Shown piece after piece: positions 25,001 to 40,164 of a stretch of DNA of 64,000 bases. Numbering within the stretch: the first letter of the stretch is position 1; each line of letters opens with the position of its first letter. The notes beneath the pieces were generated by a model. That model saw only the letters and a program-made list of their open reading frames with translations, did no database searches and was not told where the DNA came from. The position numbers and the translations under genes are program-made. Source of the DNA: Pyrocephalus nanus (lineage: Eukaryota; Chordata; Aves; Passeriformes; Tyrannidae); NCBI GenBank assembly GCA_038380795.1, contig CM076268.1, forward strand, positions 17,054,001 through 17,118,000. The letters run 5' to 3'.

Positions 25001-28000
25001 ATCCTGGCATGCACAGGTGATCTTCAAACGCCAAGGACTGCTTCTCCTTTTTGCATCACAGAATACTTGCAGCAGTCCTACAGCATTTGACAAAATGGTT
25101 TATGATCAAGAGCCAAATTGTGATACCTGTGTTCACGGCTATTTAGCTTTTACCCTAGATTCCCTTCCCAAATTTTTCCCCATTTTATCCCACTTCTGTT
25201 GGGCTTGTGACCATATAAACTATATGAGCAATTGTACTTCTGTCAGGCTAGTCACCCTGTTGGAACTGCCAGAATCTCAGTGGGCTGGTAAATCACAGTT
25301 CAATAGCTGCTGCCAGACATAACAAGTACATCCACTGATGTCAGAGAAGCTATTTATGAAGCAAGATGCTGCTCAAAGGGAATAGGGGGATCTCACAGTT
25401 GACCTGCTTGCTAGGGATGGGGAAGTAAGGGGAACAAAACCAGGCACAAATGTTAAAAAGTCTTTTTTATGGTTAAATACTTATTTTGGGATGGCAAATA
25501 CAGGGAAATAGGGAACATAAATATATTAATTAAAAAATGAGATTAATGAAAATGATTCCTCACATAAAAACTGAAGCATGATGATAAAAAAGTATATATT
25601 CCAGCATAAAATCCGTCACCATTTACCTCTTTCTGTTAATACAATCATAGTTTAGGCTAAATCCATCATAAAACTTAAATGAACTGGAAATGAGAAGATT
25701 CTGTTTTGCAACTGTTAAAAACTATTGAACGTTATTTTTAAGTTCACCACAGATTTTGTCAAGAAGTCCTTGCTCCTTGAAACTCCTATGTACACGCTTT
25801 CTACTCTTTTCTAACATGGACTTTAAAAAGTCATTTATTTGGCTTAGCTTGCATGGGAGTAATGCAATCTGGACAATGTGGAGAGCAGAGTTTGAAAGAC
25901 ATTGTCTGCAAGGCTGTGCTGTGTGATAGGAGCACTTAGATCTGGAATGTCTGAAATGTGCGTTCACTGTGCAAAAGACCGGAATAAACGAGGAAAAAAA
26001 GGTGATATTGGTCACTCAGCTGCAGTTACAAAGTCTTACCTGGCACATGACAGAGTATTTGGGCTAGCTAAAACTATACCAGTGTTGTATATCAACAGAA
26101 ACCCCAGGATAGATCTGGTACTAGACAGAAATAATTCTCACTTCATCTGGAGGGCTTTAGCAAACAAATATATTTCAGTAATATTTCTTTAATCAGATTC
26201 AGAACTAAAATAATTCTTGCTTTAATGAAACTGGAATAAAGAATATTCTAAAATTCATGAACAACTGATAAGGCATGAATAAAATTACTTCCATGTGTAT
26301 GAGATTATTATAAATGGGATTTCCCTTTTAAACAAAGAGTACTGCAAACAAATACATGATCCAGTTTATTAACTGAAATTGGCTGGATTACAGTTTGAGA
26401 ATAAGATACACACGTTGGCAATTACTACAGTTCACTATAGTCAGGCCTTTGAAAAACATAAACATACATCATGTATTTTTTCTTGTAGAAATTGTAGTCT
26501 TTTTATCTTGTCTTACTAGAATATTTTGAGATCTATCTTTTAAAAATGTATATACTAGCCTGACTTCTGAATCCATATTGGGACATAAGAGGGCAGATCC
26601 AGATTCCATCTGTTACAGGAGCTGGGGTAGAAGTTAGGAAGGTCTGACAGCCATATGGAGCATACTGCATTATGCTAGGTATAAACATTTTAGTGGTTAT
26701 CATGTTTGTTTATAGCCTGTGTCACCCAGAGTATGAAACCAAGAGAAGCATTGCCTAGTTCAACTAGGAGAACAGCCGTGTCAGTGCTCTGTTTTATCAG
26801 GGCTGTTCTATCTTACAGGATGGTTGTTCTCATGTCCTGATCTGTAAAATGTGGCAAAACAGAATTTCCCTACTTCCCATAGCTGTTATTAGAACTTAAA
26901 CTGCCAGGCTCTTAGGTACTAGTTGCCAAAGAAAGCTAGATTGTATTTTTGTTGGTTTTTTTTAGTGCAGCTTTGAAAGAAAAAGCTTCTCTGCTTGGTA
27001 TAAATAAAGAGAGAAACCTTCTGAAGAACAGCAGCCTGGCATTCAAGGTTCTCATGGGACATCCAGGCCAAGTTCTTGTTCCCTCTCAGGCAGAGCCCTT
27101 GATTTGCCCTGGGTCTGCTGCCATGCTGGTGAATAAGCCTTAAAAGCACAAGGCTGCTGGTCATTTTGGAGCAAGTCTCTCTCAGAGCTAGAGCCTTCTC
27201 TTTCTGACACACTATAAAATGTGATTTAAGCTCTCCATAAGTTTTGAGAGAGCTCTGTGCTGGGATACACTGGTTAGAGTGGAGAGGGGCAAGTTAGATC
27301 CCACGGAAAAGAACAGCAATACAGATCTGAACCAGAATACCATATTCAGCCTAAACAAATGATTGTTGTTCCACAGTTTGGACAGGTGGCTGGCAAAAAC
27401 AGCCAGAGGCAATTCAAAGATAATATTCATGTGCTGTCCCACTTCCCCATGTTAAGGAAATTCATGTTATTCCTGACACTAATTCAGTACTGGATTATGA
27501 CATCAGAAGGACATATGCAGCAAGTAGGAACGTGTCTGAAGAGATCATTAGAGGGAATTCTTCACTCTCACAATACAAGAACTTTGTACAGCAGCTGTAG
27601 GAAAAAGAAGATGAAATCCAGGCCCCAAAGCTCTGCTTCAAGCCCACCATAATTTCCAACAGAACCAAGCAATGAGGACAAAGTGTTTTGCAGACATTAT
27701 GGGAGTAATAATTTTGGTGCTCTTAGTCCTATCCTGGAGTAGCTAACACACAGGCGTGAAAAAGACAGACCTAACCTGTCCCTTCCTGTCATGCAGCCTA
27801 GAAAACCAATGAAGTATTGCAATAGATAGGAACAACAGCACAAATGAACCTTCTTATCTGACTGACACCAGTACTACTAGCTCACAGTTAAATGAGTTAG
27901 AAAGATGTGAACTTAAAATGTCAAGTTTAGAAGACAGAGGAATTCCAGCCCCAGCTGAGATTCTCATGCAGCGGCTCCCCAAGTACAGAAGTGACACAGT

Positions 28001-28758
28001 TCAAGCATTATTTACTTTAACCAAAATTTACCACCTTTACAGTATGAAGGATTGCCCCAGTGAAGGAGCTAAGTCAGTCCTGTCCTCCTTCCATCACAGC
28101 GCAGACTAAGATGGCCAAGTGATGGGTTAACTTCATGTACTGAAATTCAAGATTCATCAGAGGTATAGCAAGACCTCACTTTCCAAGCAGAGCCTGGGAT
28201 AAAATTACATCAGATGCCATACAAGTCTTCAGCTGCCTTGAGCAGGCCAGTAACTGTCTGATGTTACAGAAACCCCCAGATTATTTTTGGGTTTGGTGCT
28301 GATTCTAATGTCACTTTTAAACAACATGAAAAAAGGAAGAGTTAAAATTGAGAACTTCAGAAATCTTACTAGAGAAAATTCAGTTGAAATTACATGAGAT
28401 GGAAGTATGTTCTGAAAACTCTCCAAAAAGTCTTAAAAATGCAGTAGGGGGAGAGAAATACCATCCAATTAGTCCTCTAGTCCTACCCACCAAAATGACC
28501 ATGCTAAATAGCAAAATAATCAGTTAAGGAGGAATCAGAAAGCATGGAGAAAAAATTGAGTGAAGGACTTAACAAAGCCAGTATTTCCACCTCTGTTTCA
28601 TTTCATTTTTACAAAGCCAAAGATGGTTTTCTTGTCATTATAAAATGAAAGCCAGCCCTGCCCTGTTTTGTTAGCAAGTGTTGATCTTTTTATATCAGCT
28701 ACCTGCTCAGACAAGCAGAAAATTTCAGATAAATCCTTGTAATAGTTGGTTTGCTGGG

Positions 28759-28893
28759 TTTTTTTTTTGTTTTTTTTTTTTTTTTTTTTTTTTTGTTTTT
28801 GTTTTTGTTTTTGTTTTTTTTTGTTTTTTGTTTTTTTGTTTTTTTTTTTTGTTTTTTTTTTTTTTTTTTTGTTTTTGTTTTTGTTTTTTTTTT
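28759..28893 (+). repeat. T-rich tract with GTTTTT units (about 135 bp)
   Basis: Long T runs are broken only by single G residues, giving local GTTTTT repeats. On the minus strand this is an A-rich tract. No retroposon body or flanking duplication was recognised on either side, so it is called a low-complexity repeat and not a poly(A) tail. Confidence 0.95.
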
Positions 28894-31800
28894 ACTGTAA
28901 GGCCAAAAAAAGGATGAGGCATTTGCTTCTTTGAAGAATGACAGAAGCCTTTTTGCTCTGCCTCTATGTTTGTGACTCTTAATTGGTGACAGCAATTAAA
29001 AGCTAATGCCCCGTAAATTTTCTTCCATCATCAGACTAGTTCATAAACTGGAGGCAGCCAAAGGTGAGCAGAGCCCCGGCGGTCAGTGGATTTCTCAGGT
29101 TGGCAGCCAGCACTCACACTATTGCTGCTATGTCTTTATTCCTGTGATCGATGTGCACTGGAGCAGAGATCCACCAGCTTTGCAGCAGGAGTGGTGGCAT
29201 GTATCTCATACCACAGCAGCTCCACAGGGCTGACACGACTGTCTTTACTTTCATGTCCCATCTTTGCTGCATGCTGGGCTGAGCCACCAGCCAGCTAATG
29301 GCTTTATCAGCCACCTGCACAGGATTAGGGGGGACAGCCCTTGACTAAGGCTTCACAGCAAGCCCTGGCAGTGCCAGTGGCTCTGCCATGTGGGGAGCTG
29401 AACTGCAGAGTCCCACAGCCCCAGCAAAGATCAGATGCATTTGTGCACCCAGGCTTTAAAAAACAGCTGCCTGCCACTGCACAGCCACAGGGGACTTCGA
29501 TGGGTTTTGGCAGCTGGATCCAGTCCCCATATGCATTACAGTCTAAATGGCACCAGACAGTAACCAAACTGCTACAAGGCAGCAATGGAGACCTGGGGAA
29601 CTACTCCTGAGACAGAAACTCTCCATCACAGCAACCCCATGCCAAGAATTGCAGCAATGCAAGGAGAGAAACATTTGTCTTTTTACGTGGAAGGTGTTAG
29701 TTCTGGTGTTCATACAGTAAGAAAGTTATTATCAGCAAATCTGTCCCTTTCTCTCAGATATAAAATTTGCAAAGGTATGAAGCCAGCTGTTTGATAATGT
29801 AGAAATCATCTCAGAGATGAACACCATCAAATTCTTTTTAACGGGTGATTCTGGAGGTCTTTACAAATCTGAAAGCCTTTGTTTAGGGATAACACTAATT
29901 TGCCAGCTGACAATAAGGTTATCTTGGATGCTTAGTGCAAAAATGAACAGATAGGATCACAAATCTACCTTATGCTAGATTCAGGGACCCCTAGATTTTA
30001 ATTTTTATATTTTCTAATGCTTGACTTCAATTATGGCAGGAATTAAATTACTATAATGGGGTCAACTCTAGCAGCCATTACTTTCAATAAAACCAATGAC
30101 AACAAGATTAGATGCAAATCTATTTACAGCAAAGCCAATCAACCAACCAACCCAAACAACACCCCAAACATGTAATTTATAAAGCACTGTCTCTGATGCA
30201 GTTCATGCACAGTTCCATGGGAACCATGAGGAAGTATATTAAATCCTTTGCAAGGCCAAAGAAGGCAAGTATCAGATGAAAGACACTTTATAGTGGATCT
30301 ACTCTAAGTCATTGAAACTTCATTAGCTGTTTGAGATGTCTTCTGGTTCTCTGACTCTAGTCTGTTCTTTTCAGAGCAAACATGAATTATCTGAAATCAA
30401 AACATTTTTCTAATAAACATTTCAAAGGATTAAAAAAAATAATCCTTTCTCCCTTACAGAGTGTTAAGGGAAAGGTCACAATGAGGAACTGAAAATCAAT
30501 CTACTGCTTTTAGACAGAAATTCCTAGAAAAGAGGAACGGGGAAGCAAGTATAATGAACAGCCAAGGAATGCTCTTTAAGAATGGTCTTTATAGAGTCTT
30601 CAAGCTTATCTTAAGTAGAGGTGTAAAAACACCTGTAAAGAGCTTTGTTAGTGTTACAAGTGTAACTGGAAGCAGAATTCTGTGACAGTAATGAAGCTGC
30701 TACTGCAAATATTTTACAATGGAGAAATAAGCTTTTTGTAGCTAATAAAACCATATATATTTAAAGAAATGATGCATTATCCAGATCAGCATTATGTTTC
30801 ACCTCTAATTTTCTTTTTTTTAACACCCCTCTGCACACTTCTTCCTTGCCAAAAGCTATAAACCTTGAGAGAAGAGGTAGTCATGCTCTGCACAAGTGTA
30901 ATTGTCTAAACATGCCTTTTTTCTGAAGATTGAGACATAAGAATTTAATGATATACTAAACACCTCTGCTTGAGGCCTTCTTTCAGCTTTTAGTAATTAA
31001 AAGTACATGTCTTTGATACAAAGTGGAATCTCTATGAGGCAAGAGATGCTGCATTCTCAGATATATTTAACAGAGAGCAATGTAATAGATGGGGCTTATG
31101 GCTCTTCTATGCCAGTCATATCTTTGGTAGCATAAATTTAGAAAGTGTTAAAAGGTCTAATGCCAATAAAAGTTAAGCATGTTACATCAAGCCAAAAAAG
31201 GGGAGATGATGCATTCTCTCAGGAATCTGTCTAAGGAAGTTATGGGTGTAACTGCTGCCCTCTTTGGCTTCGGTGAAAGTCTAGAGCAGGAAGTGTTGTG
31301 GGATGTCCCCCGGGGAAACTTACAGAAACAATAGCTAGAAAGTAAGTGGGAAATCTAGATAAGAGAACTGATATAGATCCTTAGGAAAAATTAATCTCCT
31401 ATTGGATTGAGAGTCTAGAAGGGTAACATCTTCCTCCTGGAATTAACAGTTTATTGCAGAAAAATAAATGAAATGCTATAGCATTGATAGATTCGCTCAG
31501 AACAGTTACTGGGACTTCTCACTCAGAGGAGAAATGAGAGGATTTTTCTTTTTTTTATTCTGATATTTTTTTTAGCAATGGCTGCAATCAAATTTAAGGA
31601 ATTCAGACAATATTTAGAAATAATTTCTAAACCACTCAGGAAACTTGTCAGGATTTTGTGATTTATACAAAATGAGCAGCCCCAAAGCTGCTCCTGAGGT
31701 GGTGCTGTGAAAACCTGCATTTTACTACTGGAAAGAGCCATTACTGAAAAATGGTCTCTCAGAAAATGTTCAAAGCAGTCATGTGCCTGACTTCTTTTTC

Positions 31801-34800
31801 TAAAAGCAGAAGCTACCTCGTTAAGTCTATTCTGGAACAATACTGTCAGTTGTTTTCTGAGTATTCAGAAGGTCCTGCTTTGTTTGCAAAATTAGAGCAG
31901 AGAACAAACAAAAGCAAATTTTCAGCTTCTGCAAACCATCTATTTGAAGCTGGAGGCAAATATCAGGATACCTTCTTGCCTGAACATTTTGGGTCAGACT
32001 ACATCAAATGGTGGAAATCAGAGTAAAGTTCAACAATGCTATTTTTGTCCTTTCCAAGTAAGCAACCATCTAACTGTGCTGAGCTGCCCCATGTTCAGAC
32101 TGCAGTGCTTACAACCTGTTGAGGGGTGTGAGTGCCCAGCTGCCCTGCAGATACACATTTTAAATGTAGCTTCAGTGTCTGAAAATGGAGACCAAGACCT
32201 TCACTTGCCTAAAGCACCAGGCTCTGTTAATGTTGGAAAAAAGCATGTAATAGCATGCTATGGTTCTTTAGGGAAATGGGTGACCAGAATTAGTTTTGTT
32301 GGAGCTGTTTCTTCTGCTGCAGCAACTTTTTAAACTATAGAATGTATTGGTGCAAAAAACCGGACATGTTCCTAATGCCAAAGTTGCAGTGCCCAATGTT
32401 TTATATCTGTACTTTGCAGCATCACTCAAGCCCCAGTGCTGACTGGTCCAAGTAGTCTTAAAAGTTAACTGCTTGATTATATTACAGTAGCTCCCCAGGA
32501 AGTTTCCACATGAAAAAATCACTGCTGACAGAGTAGGAAGGGAAGAGGTTCAGGTAGAAATTCTCCCTCTGGCATACACATCTTTTAAGATTTGATGTGG
32601 ACCTAAACATGTGAAGAATATAGCTTTCACCCACAGATGGCGATGAACACAGTCTGTGCCTTCCCAAGATAGAAAACTGCATATTTAGACTCAAAGAAAC
32701 GTCAACACACAGCTTAAAGAAAGGACTCTAGTATATGTTAAAACAGGATAGTCAGTTTGGCATGAAAAAGGTGAGAGTCAGATTGGTATCCACCCATTCA
32801 TCAGGCTCTGAGCAACCCAGGAAAGCACAGGCTCCGAAGAAAACTGCCTCATCCTAATAAGGCAGAGCTGTCTGCTGGTGACATAGTCTGGATGCCTTCT
32901 ATATGAACTAATGCAAACCACCAGGAGAGCTGCTTCTGCACGGCTGAGGAGCTGCGTCATCTTTCCATCAATAACAAAGTGTGATCATCTCTGAAGGATT
33001 GTTTGTGCTGAGCTGCACACAAACGCTTTGCTTGTATGTGTGCTGCATGAAAATCTTGTGTTACAAGAAAAGCCACTTACCAGTGTCCCAGGTTACCCTC
33101 TGCATCTCCTTCAATATGAGAGCCCAGTGAAAATAAAACAGTCACCATGACTGAATAGCGAGCATTTTTTCTGCACAGGGAATATAAAACTATAGCAAAC
33201 TTTTTTTTTTTTTTGGCTCTGTAGTAAAATTGTATTGCATCTTTTTTTGGCTGTCAGAACCTTCCTTTGTTTAGATTTAACTTGATTTGAGTATTTGGAA
33301 ATAATAGATATGCTTTGGAATGGAAGGCAACAGCTCAGTGGAAGGGCATCTAACCAAACAGCCCTGCTCCTGCCTATTGCCCGAGTGGAGGCGACAGGGT
33401 GTCTGCTGAGGTAGGAGCTGCTGCTCACTTGTTTTGAAGAAATATCTTTACTTCTTGATATATTTATAACATTCATATCCACTACTGGGTTTCAGGGAGA
33501 GCCAGATCTCCCTACTGACATCAAGAAAAGGAGCTTAAAACAGGCCAATAACAATTTTTGGGTTTTAAAGCAGGCTCTGTGGCTGTGCAGGAAAGAGGAG
33601 ATTTTGCATTATAAGCACAGATATGAAAAAAGTCATTTACAAAGAAGAAAGTAAGTACATCATGTAAAAGTAACTCATGTTTTGCTGTACTTCTTATATT
33701 TTGTTGCCAAAAAATGATCCTTGCTGTAGCAAGATTTCCATCTGAATTATTAGGAAATTTGCTTGATAAGTGCTGCAAGATGTGCCTTTTGGGCCAAAAA
33801 TTCTTTTTGGTCTATTGGCATTCTGGACCTTTCTCATTCAGCAGAAATGTCTAATATATTAAAATGAAAATGAACACTAAGCTACATATACTACATTTTA
33901 CTCTTTTCTTTTAATAATTTTAAGTATTTACCCAAAACATGGTGACATGGTGGCATTTCATACTTTTGCAAAGCAGCAAAGTTAAAGCAAGTGGTGACCT
34001 TTTCTTACCACCTGCAATTATCAAGTACGGATCTGCAGGTCTCCTAAGCCCCCTCCATGCCCTTCTTCCAGATTTCTTAGTAGAATGGGGTATCAGTGGC
34101 TTGAAAGAGAGCAAGGAATTGTGGTGAGGGAAAGAGAATGTGCTGTGGTGCTCTTGGGTGAATAAACAGTGCAACTGAAAAGATTTTGTTTAAACACAGA
34201 TTTTTATCTCTGAACAGAAGAGAGCACAAGCTTATTCAACTTGCATTTTGTGAGGTGGCTTGATTTTGTTTATCATCATAGTTGCTCCCTAAATTTCAAC
34301 TACAATTAATTTTCAGTTTGGAGGAGGTGCTCTCATTTGCTCATCAGTTACTCAGGAAATGAAGGTAACCCCGATGTTCCCACATGCAGAGGAACCTCCA
34401 CCACAAATGTCACAGTTACTGTAAGCAGCTGCTTTAATAGAAAACTTCTGGAAAGCATAAGATACTCAAGAGGTGCCTCAGACCAAGCACAAATCCACCT
34501 CTATGCTAATAAAGGAGAAAAGAAGTTTTGAAAGGTACTTCTAAAAGCCCTTCTAATTAATACATATACACAGTGCCAAGGAAAATTAAGATGGACCGCT
34601 TTGACATGCCATCTCCTACGGATATGCCTTTTCTCTGCCAACAAACCCCGTGTCAGACTCTACCCGTGACAGGAGTGAAGCTGGGTCTGACTAGAGATCT
34701 ACAATTCATTTACAAGGTTTCCATTTCACTAACAATTCCTTAATAGTTTCAAGTTGCTAGTCATATGGTTTCAACAACGGGCAACTTCCCTGCATGAGTT

Positions 34801-36414
34801 ATGGCTTCCACTTCAACTTTCCACACTGGAGTCAGTGGACAGACCCAGTAAGTGGAACTCATAGTCCATCTCCGTTGGAGCAACAGAGAAGGGGATTGCA
34901 GTACACTCAACACTCAACAAAGAGACCAAAAAATGTGAGCAAGCATAGTCACTGGTGTGGCAGAGTGTCACTGAAACATTGTCAGGGTGCCCTGACAACT
35001 CACTTTAAGTGTAGCCAGTATAGAAACTGATTTGAAATTTTCCAGAAAACTGTTTCCACATGACTGACATCTTCTACAAGTGAAAAAAAAACCCAACTCA
35101 AGAAACCTTTATTTGTCTCAACTCTCTGTGAGACAGGACAAGAAGAAATACTGACACTCCAGCATTTCACAGAAATTGTCATTTATGGTCACCTTTGCTT
35201 TTTGGTCCTTTAGATAAAGGATTTCTTTCCTCTGCACCAGAATCTGTCAGCACACACCAAACAATAATGACCCATTTAAGTTTAGTTACTAAGCACTATG
35301 TACCCATGAACCTACAGCTGAGAAAGCTATTCATTTAGTAAGCCAAATTTGGAACCTCATTCTGCTTACCCTGAAGAAATTCTCCACTGCTTACGCTCTT
35401 GTCTGGTATCCACAGAAAGCCTGGTGACTCAAAGTGTCCAGTCTTGGGCAAAAGAAAATGGAAGACACTAGAAAATGTAAGTACAAGAAATGAAGTCTCC
35501 TTAAAACCAGGAAAGGCTTTCTTTTTTTTAATATATTTTGAAGTGGGCTGGCCATAGAGGAAAAATTCTTTCCTCTTCCTCCATGCAGCTTGAGTTTTCT
35601 AAGCATCCTCCAAGTCCAGATTGTGGTTGAGAGGGTTCTCACTCATCTTCAACATCAGTTGTAATGCGGGTTTAGTAGTCTGAACTCCTTCATTCTCACT
35701 GAGAAGCAGTTCCTTCATTCACAGTTTTCTTTACTCCTTTAAATTTCTCTCTGTTCTCTCCATGTCACTAATGAAGGAATGGTGAGTCAAGTCCCAAGCA
35801 ACTATTCTGAGTGTGTATTTCAACACTGTTGTGGTTAATTAAACTTGTCAGATAGCAATCCAGGAGCAGTGGATAGGTCCCTCAGGCATACTGCATATTT
35901 TACCTTTGCCTATCACTAATTATAACCACGGTTGTGATTAGAATGCTGAGATTCACATTTTTACACCTCACTCTTTCCTTGTCTATCTTAACTTCCATTT
36001 CAGCCTCCTCTCTCTGGCTCCAACAGCAAAGAAAATAAACACCATTGACAGGGAATTCCTGCCAATGCAGCAGGAGTGAGCCAGTGCTGGTCCTTCTTCC
36101 AGTAACATGTCCTGGCTGAGCACATCCAGACTGAAACATCCATACAGCCAAACCTGCACATGCCCTAAAGCAGTATCACTTAGTGTCACTAAGCACTAAT
36201 ATGAACAGCAGTGTCCTCACGAGCTTCTGGAATAGACAACCTTTAGATTAAATCAAGAAACTGGAAGCAGGTTTAAAACCAGCTTTTCCATATACTGGAG
36301 GGCATTTCTTATGTTTAGTTGCATTAAGAATAGGTAACCCCTTTAAATGCTTATCCTTTCAGAGATCTGTTAGGGTCTCTGCAATGAGGAAATTCAGACA
36401 AACAGACATGGGGT

Positions 36415-36518
36415 AACAAAAACAAAACAGAACAACAACAACAAACACAACCCCCCCCCCCCCAACCCCCAAAACCAAACAAAACCCAAAACAAACAAAA
36501 AACCAAACAACAACAACA
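36415..36518 (+). repeat. A/C-only tract with C13 core
   Basis: About 104 bp consist almost entirely of A and C (one G at 36,430, no T). AAC and AAAC units flank a run of 13 C at 36,451-36,463. The minus strand is correspondingly G/T-only. Confidence 0.95.
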
Positions 36519-39500
36519 GGAAAGACTAAAAAGGACATAAGGCAACATAAAAAGGACTTATGCAGGACTCAGGTGTCTGATCCCAGATTCTTTTTGGTTG
36601 GTTGCCTCCTAGCACTGGAGAAAACTCAATTTGACAGATGCCTACTTTTTCCACTCCCCAATACTCAAGTGCCCTGAGCTGCACCACTTAATACATCCAG
36701 AACTGTCTCAGCTCAAGGAGAGCAGAGGAGCTCAGCATCCCGCTCTGCTTCAACCTGCACTATACCCAGAACAGGGCTTTAGCTCAGTCTGGTGGCAGGA
36801 AACACTCAGCCACGCCCAAGTCTCAGAGATGCACACAGATTCCATGGTAGCTCCTGTCTTCTTGTAGAACAGAGCATGAAGTGGGGTCTTCTCAATTAAT
36901 TAATTTGATGTTTAGCTGCTTCTGCCTGTGGGCAAGAAAGCTGTGATTCTGAGGAGGATGCCTTTGTCACTAGGTGACAGCTTCATCTTCCTTGAGACAA
37001 CACTCCCCACCCCACTAGCTGAAGCCATGGCACTGGTCAGGGAAGCACTCACCATGCTCAGGGCACTCCAGTGCAAGCAGGGAGTTCTGGTTGTTCTGTC
37101 TGCTGCCAGAAATGCTTGCATACATTACTGTCCAAGTGCCAAACACAACTCATCTTGGGGGCAGGAACCATGGCTCACAATTCCCCTCTTCTTCATGAGT
37201 GCCCCAAACAGTAGCCCACAGTCCTGCAGCTTTTTTGTGTCTTTGCATTCATGCTTTCTCTCCTTTTAATTAATTTTGGTTTGGCAGAACACATTCAAAA
37301 GGAGAGAAGGGTGTTCTTCCAGGATAAGTGGTTGCCTTGGAAATAGGACACATGGATTTGAATTCTATCAAGTTGATAAGAGAACCAAATGTAAAGCCCC
37401 TGCTTTTTCTGAAAGTACAGTAACCACCCACTGCAATGGGAGAGGTGCATATCTAAGACATACAGCAAGCTATACCCTGCTCCTTGAAGAAATGGACCTT
37501 GGAAGTGTCCTCAGGATAGATCCAGGACCGGGCTCCTGCAGGAAGGCTTTTCCCTAAAGCCTCAAACCTGCAGTAGGACATTTTACAGGCAACTTCCTGC
37601 TGAGCATACAGACTTTCCATGTCCCTTTCCTCAGGCTTTCTGAATGCTAATCTAAAATGTTGAGGAAAAAAAACCAAATTAGTGATTTTGTCTAAAAACT
37701 GGTGTGGTAATAATGATGCTTTCTGTACTGAGCCAATAACGTACAAGTGCTACACTGACCTTACAGTTCGGGTGAAATAGACCTTTTGGCTGAAAAGTGA
37801 TTTTCCTCTACAGCTTCTTTTCAACCAAAGTTAGCATTAGATGAGGGTTACTCAGAGCTAATCAAACTGCAAAAGGTTGTCTCAGGGCATGATCTTCCTG
37901 AAAAAATGCCAACAGATATTCATAAGCCGGACTTAGAGCACTTGCTAAGTGCTTTAGACTACTGTGAAGGTGTCAAATGAAGATTACTTCAGGCATCCAT
38001 AGCAAAGGCCAGGGGCCAAAGAGACTGTGACCCTGCTCAACCTTTCAGCCCTATCGTCTCATGTGGAAAGATCAAAAGCAACTGAAATAACAATTATCAT
38101 GTTACATCATGCTATTCCAATACACAAATACACGTATTTTCACTTTAGCTTTTCCTGTGCTTTAAGAAAAGAGCATTTTAAAAACAAACCCCAAAAAGCT
38201 CAATGAAATTAAACTGGATATGTCCAAAAGCCAAGCCTGTTATGTTTTGCCACTTTCAGTTAATTTATACTAAGAGGATTTTTAGGAGTTCAGCATACCA
38301 CCACTGTCCTATAATAATAGTTCACATGTAGTAAGAGATGGTGTCTTATTTTTCTTCTGGGACCAGAGTGAATAATTCAGCACTGCATGTTTCATAGTCT
38401 GAGTCATAAACATTGAAACTGATTACACTAAGACATCGAAGCAGTCTCTCATTTTGCTTACTTCAAGATCCTCTGAAATTCATTGAGACATTTACAATTC
38501 CCATGAAACTTGGGCTTCTAACCTGAAAATTTTTATTTCCCCCTGCCACTGTCAGGACAGCAACTCCAAGGACACAGTATATGTTCAGAAATTGCAAAAA
38601 CATTAAACCCCCAAATAGTCTGAGAAGGTAATATGTGAGGAGCATTGCTTAATCTGGCTTCCTTCTAGCAGTGAACAGGTATTACCAGTACAGAAGCATA
38701 TGCTAATTCTCAGTGCTGTGTAACCTCAGTGGCAGTCCCTGTTCCTCTGCCTACAAAGAACTTTACTTCTTAATGAAGTTTTTTCTTACCGAAATTATCT
38801 TTTAACTCTCGAAGAACCCTTTTGATGGCAGAAGAATGTAACTGGATCCTCACAACCCTCTCTGCTCCAGGACAAACAAACCCACCCTCCTTTAGTTCTC
38901 CTCTGTCATATGCTCGGCCTCCTTCTCAGCCCTCCATTTTAATGGTTCACCACTGAATATATTAATTTGTCAGTAACTGCACTTGATTAAGAAAAACTAC
39001 ATATTGCTGGTTTTCCTACTGTGAGTAAGCCCAAATACACCAGTGCAGAATGAAAGACATTAAAGCCTTAGTTTTGTTTTTTTTTTTGCCTATGGAACCA
39101 GTTGAACTCTACAAGTAGTCATTTGTGCCCCTATCGAATTCCATACAGAGCTGTAGTGAATCTACTACAAAAAATGCAGCAAATCCAGCGTTGTCTGATG
39201 TTCTTCATCCACTTACAACTGACTTGATCCTTTACATGACATCCAAACAAAGCAAACTAATGTTTGCTATTTTGGGACGGAGATCAGAACTTGTCTGAGT
39301 TTCGTAAGACACACCCAGTGGAGGAACTACCTAACACAGAGTCTAACAGAAAGGGTGCAGCTCAGGGTACTGTAGCTGGCATGAAAGGGCACTACCAACA
39401 CTGCTCTGAATTCTGAATATGCTGCCTCTGGAAAAAAAGTCGGTGGAAGACTAGGAATTTATAAACACGTTGGCCATTTAAACAACTGAGTTCCATTACA

Positions 39501-40164
39501 TTCAGTACTGCAGATCTTCATCCACCTGTAAGTACTGTGAAAACTTTTATTGTAATGCTTCATTATTTTCTCTTCTGCAAGCTGATGGAGGCTCTGGGGC
39601 AGATCAAAGGAGCTGATGGAACAACCTCAGCAGCCTGCTCATTAGACCTCCTGTATGACCTGGACTGGGCAGGATTTTCTGCACAGAATGTTCCTCTTCC
39701 CCAACCTCACAAGGCAAATTAGAGTACATCCAATTAAGACATAGGGAAAGCTTCAGTTAGGAGGAAATAACCTAATTCATATTTCTCTGGGACATGAGGG
39801 TGATATTTCCATCTTTATTAAAGCAAACAGAACAAGGATAACAATGCTCCACAGTCTTAGGGCCAGAAAACAACCCTTTCTGTAAACAGAGGGTTTAAAT
39901 ATTATTCTTAGAAGGATCACCTTTTAAAGAGTTGCCAAAATGTTCACTGGCCAGAGCTAGCGTCCTCTGACCTGTAGGAAGTTGCGTTTTTTTAAAATGT
40001 TTTGTCTTCTTGATAACCTTACGAAAGGCCACCCCACACCTCATTATAGTTTCACAGCTTGTTTTGTGCTTGTTTCACATCTTGCAGTCCTCCCTTTGCT
40101 GGTCATATTTGCAGCACAATATTTCAGTACCACTCTGATCAGCTGGTTCCCTGTCATAACCTTT

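Larger units (their letters stand above)
13157..40164. other. Long stretch (27 kb) without recognised genes
   Basis: Mostly AT-rich intergenic-looking DNA. Mildly GC-richer patches at about 13,560-14,480, 15,140-15,530, 18,020-18,960 and 29,030-29,640 may be old decayed retroposons or weak exons, but none could be matched. Contents I can support are the local duplication at 18,222-18,270, the inverted repeat at 22,058-22,080, the T-rich tract at 28,759-28,893 and the A/C tract at 36,415-36,518. The longest open frame (19,867-20,544, minus) is treated as a finding, not as a gene. Confidence 0.5.

Noticed and set aside
28678..28995. Phe-rich and Lys-rich open frames on both strands
   Set aside because: These are translations of the T-rich tract and carry no coding signal.
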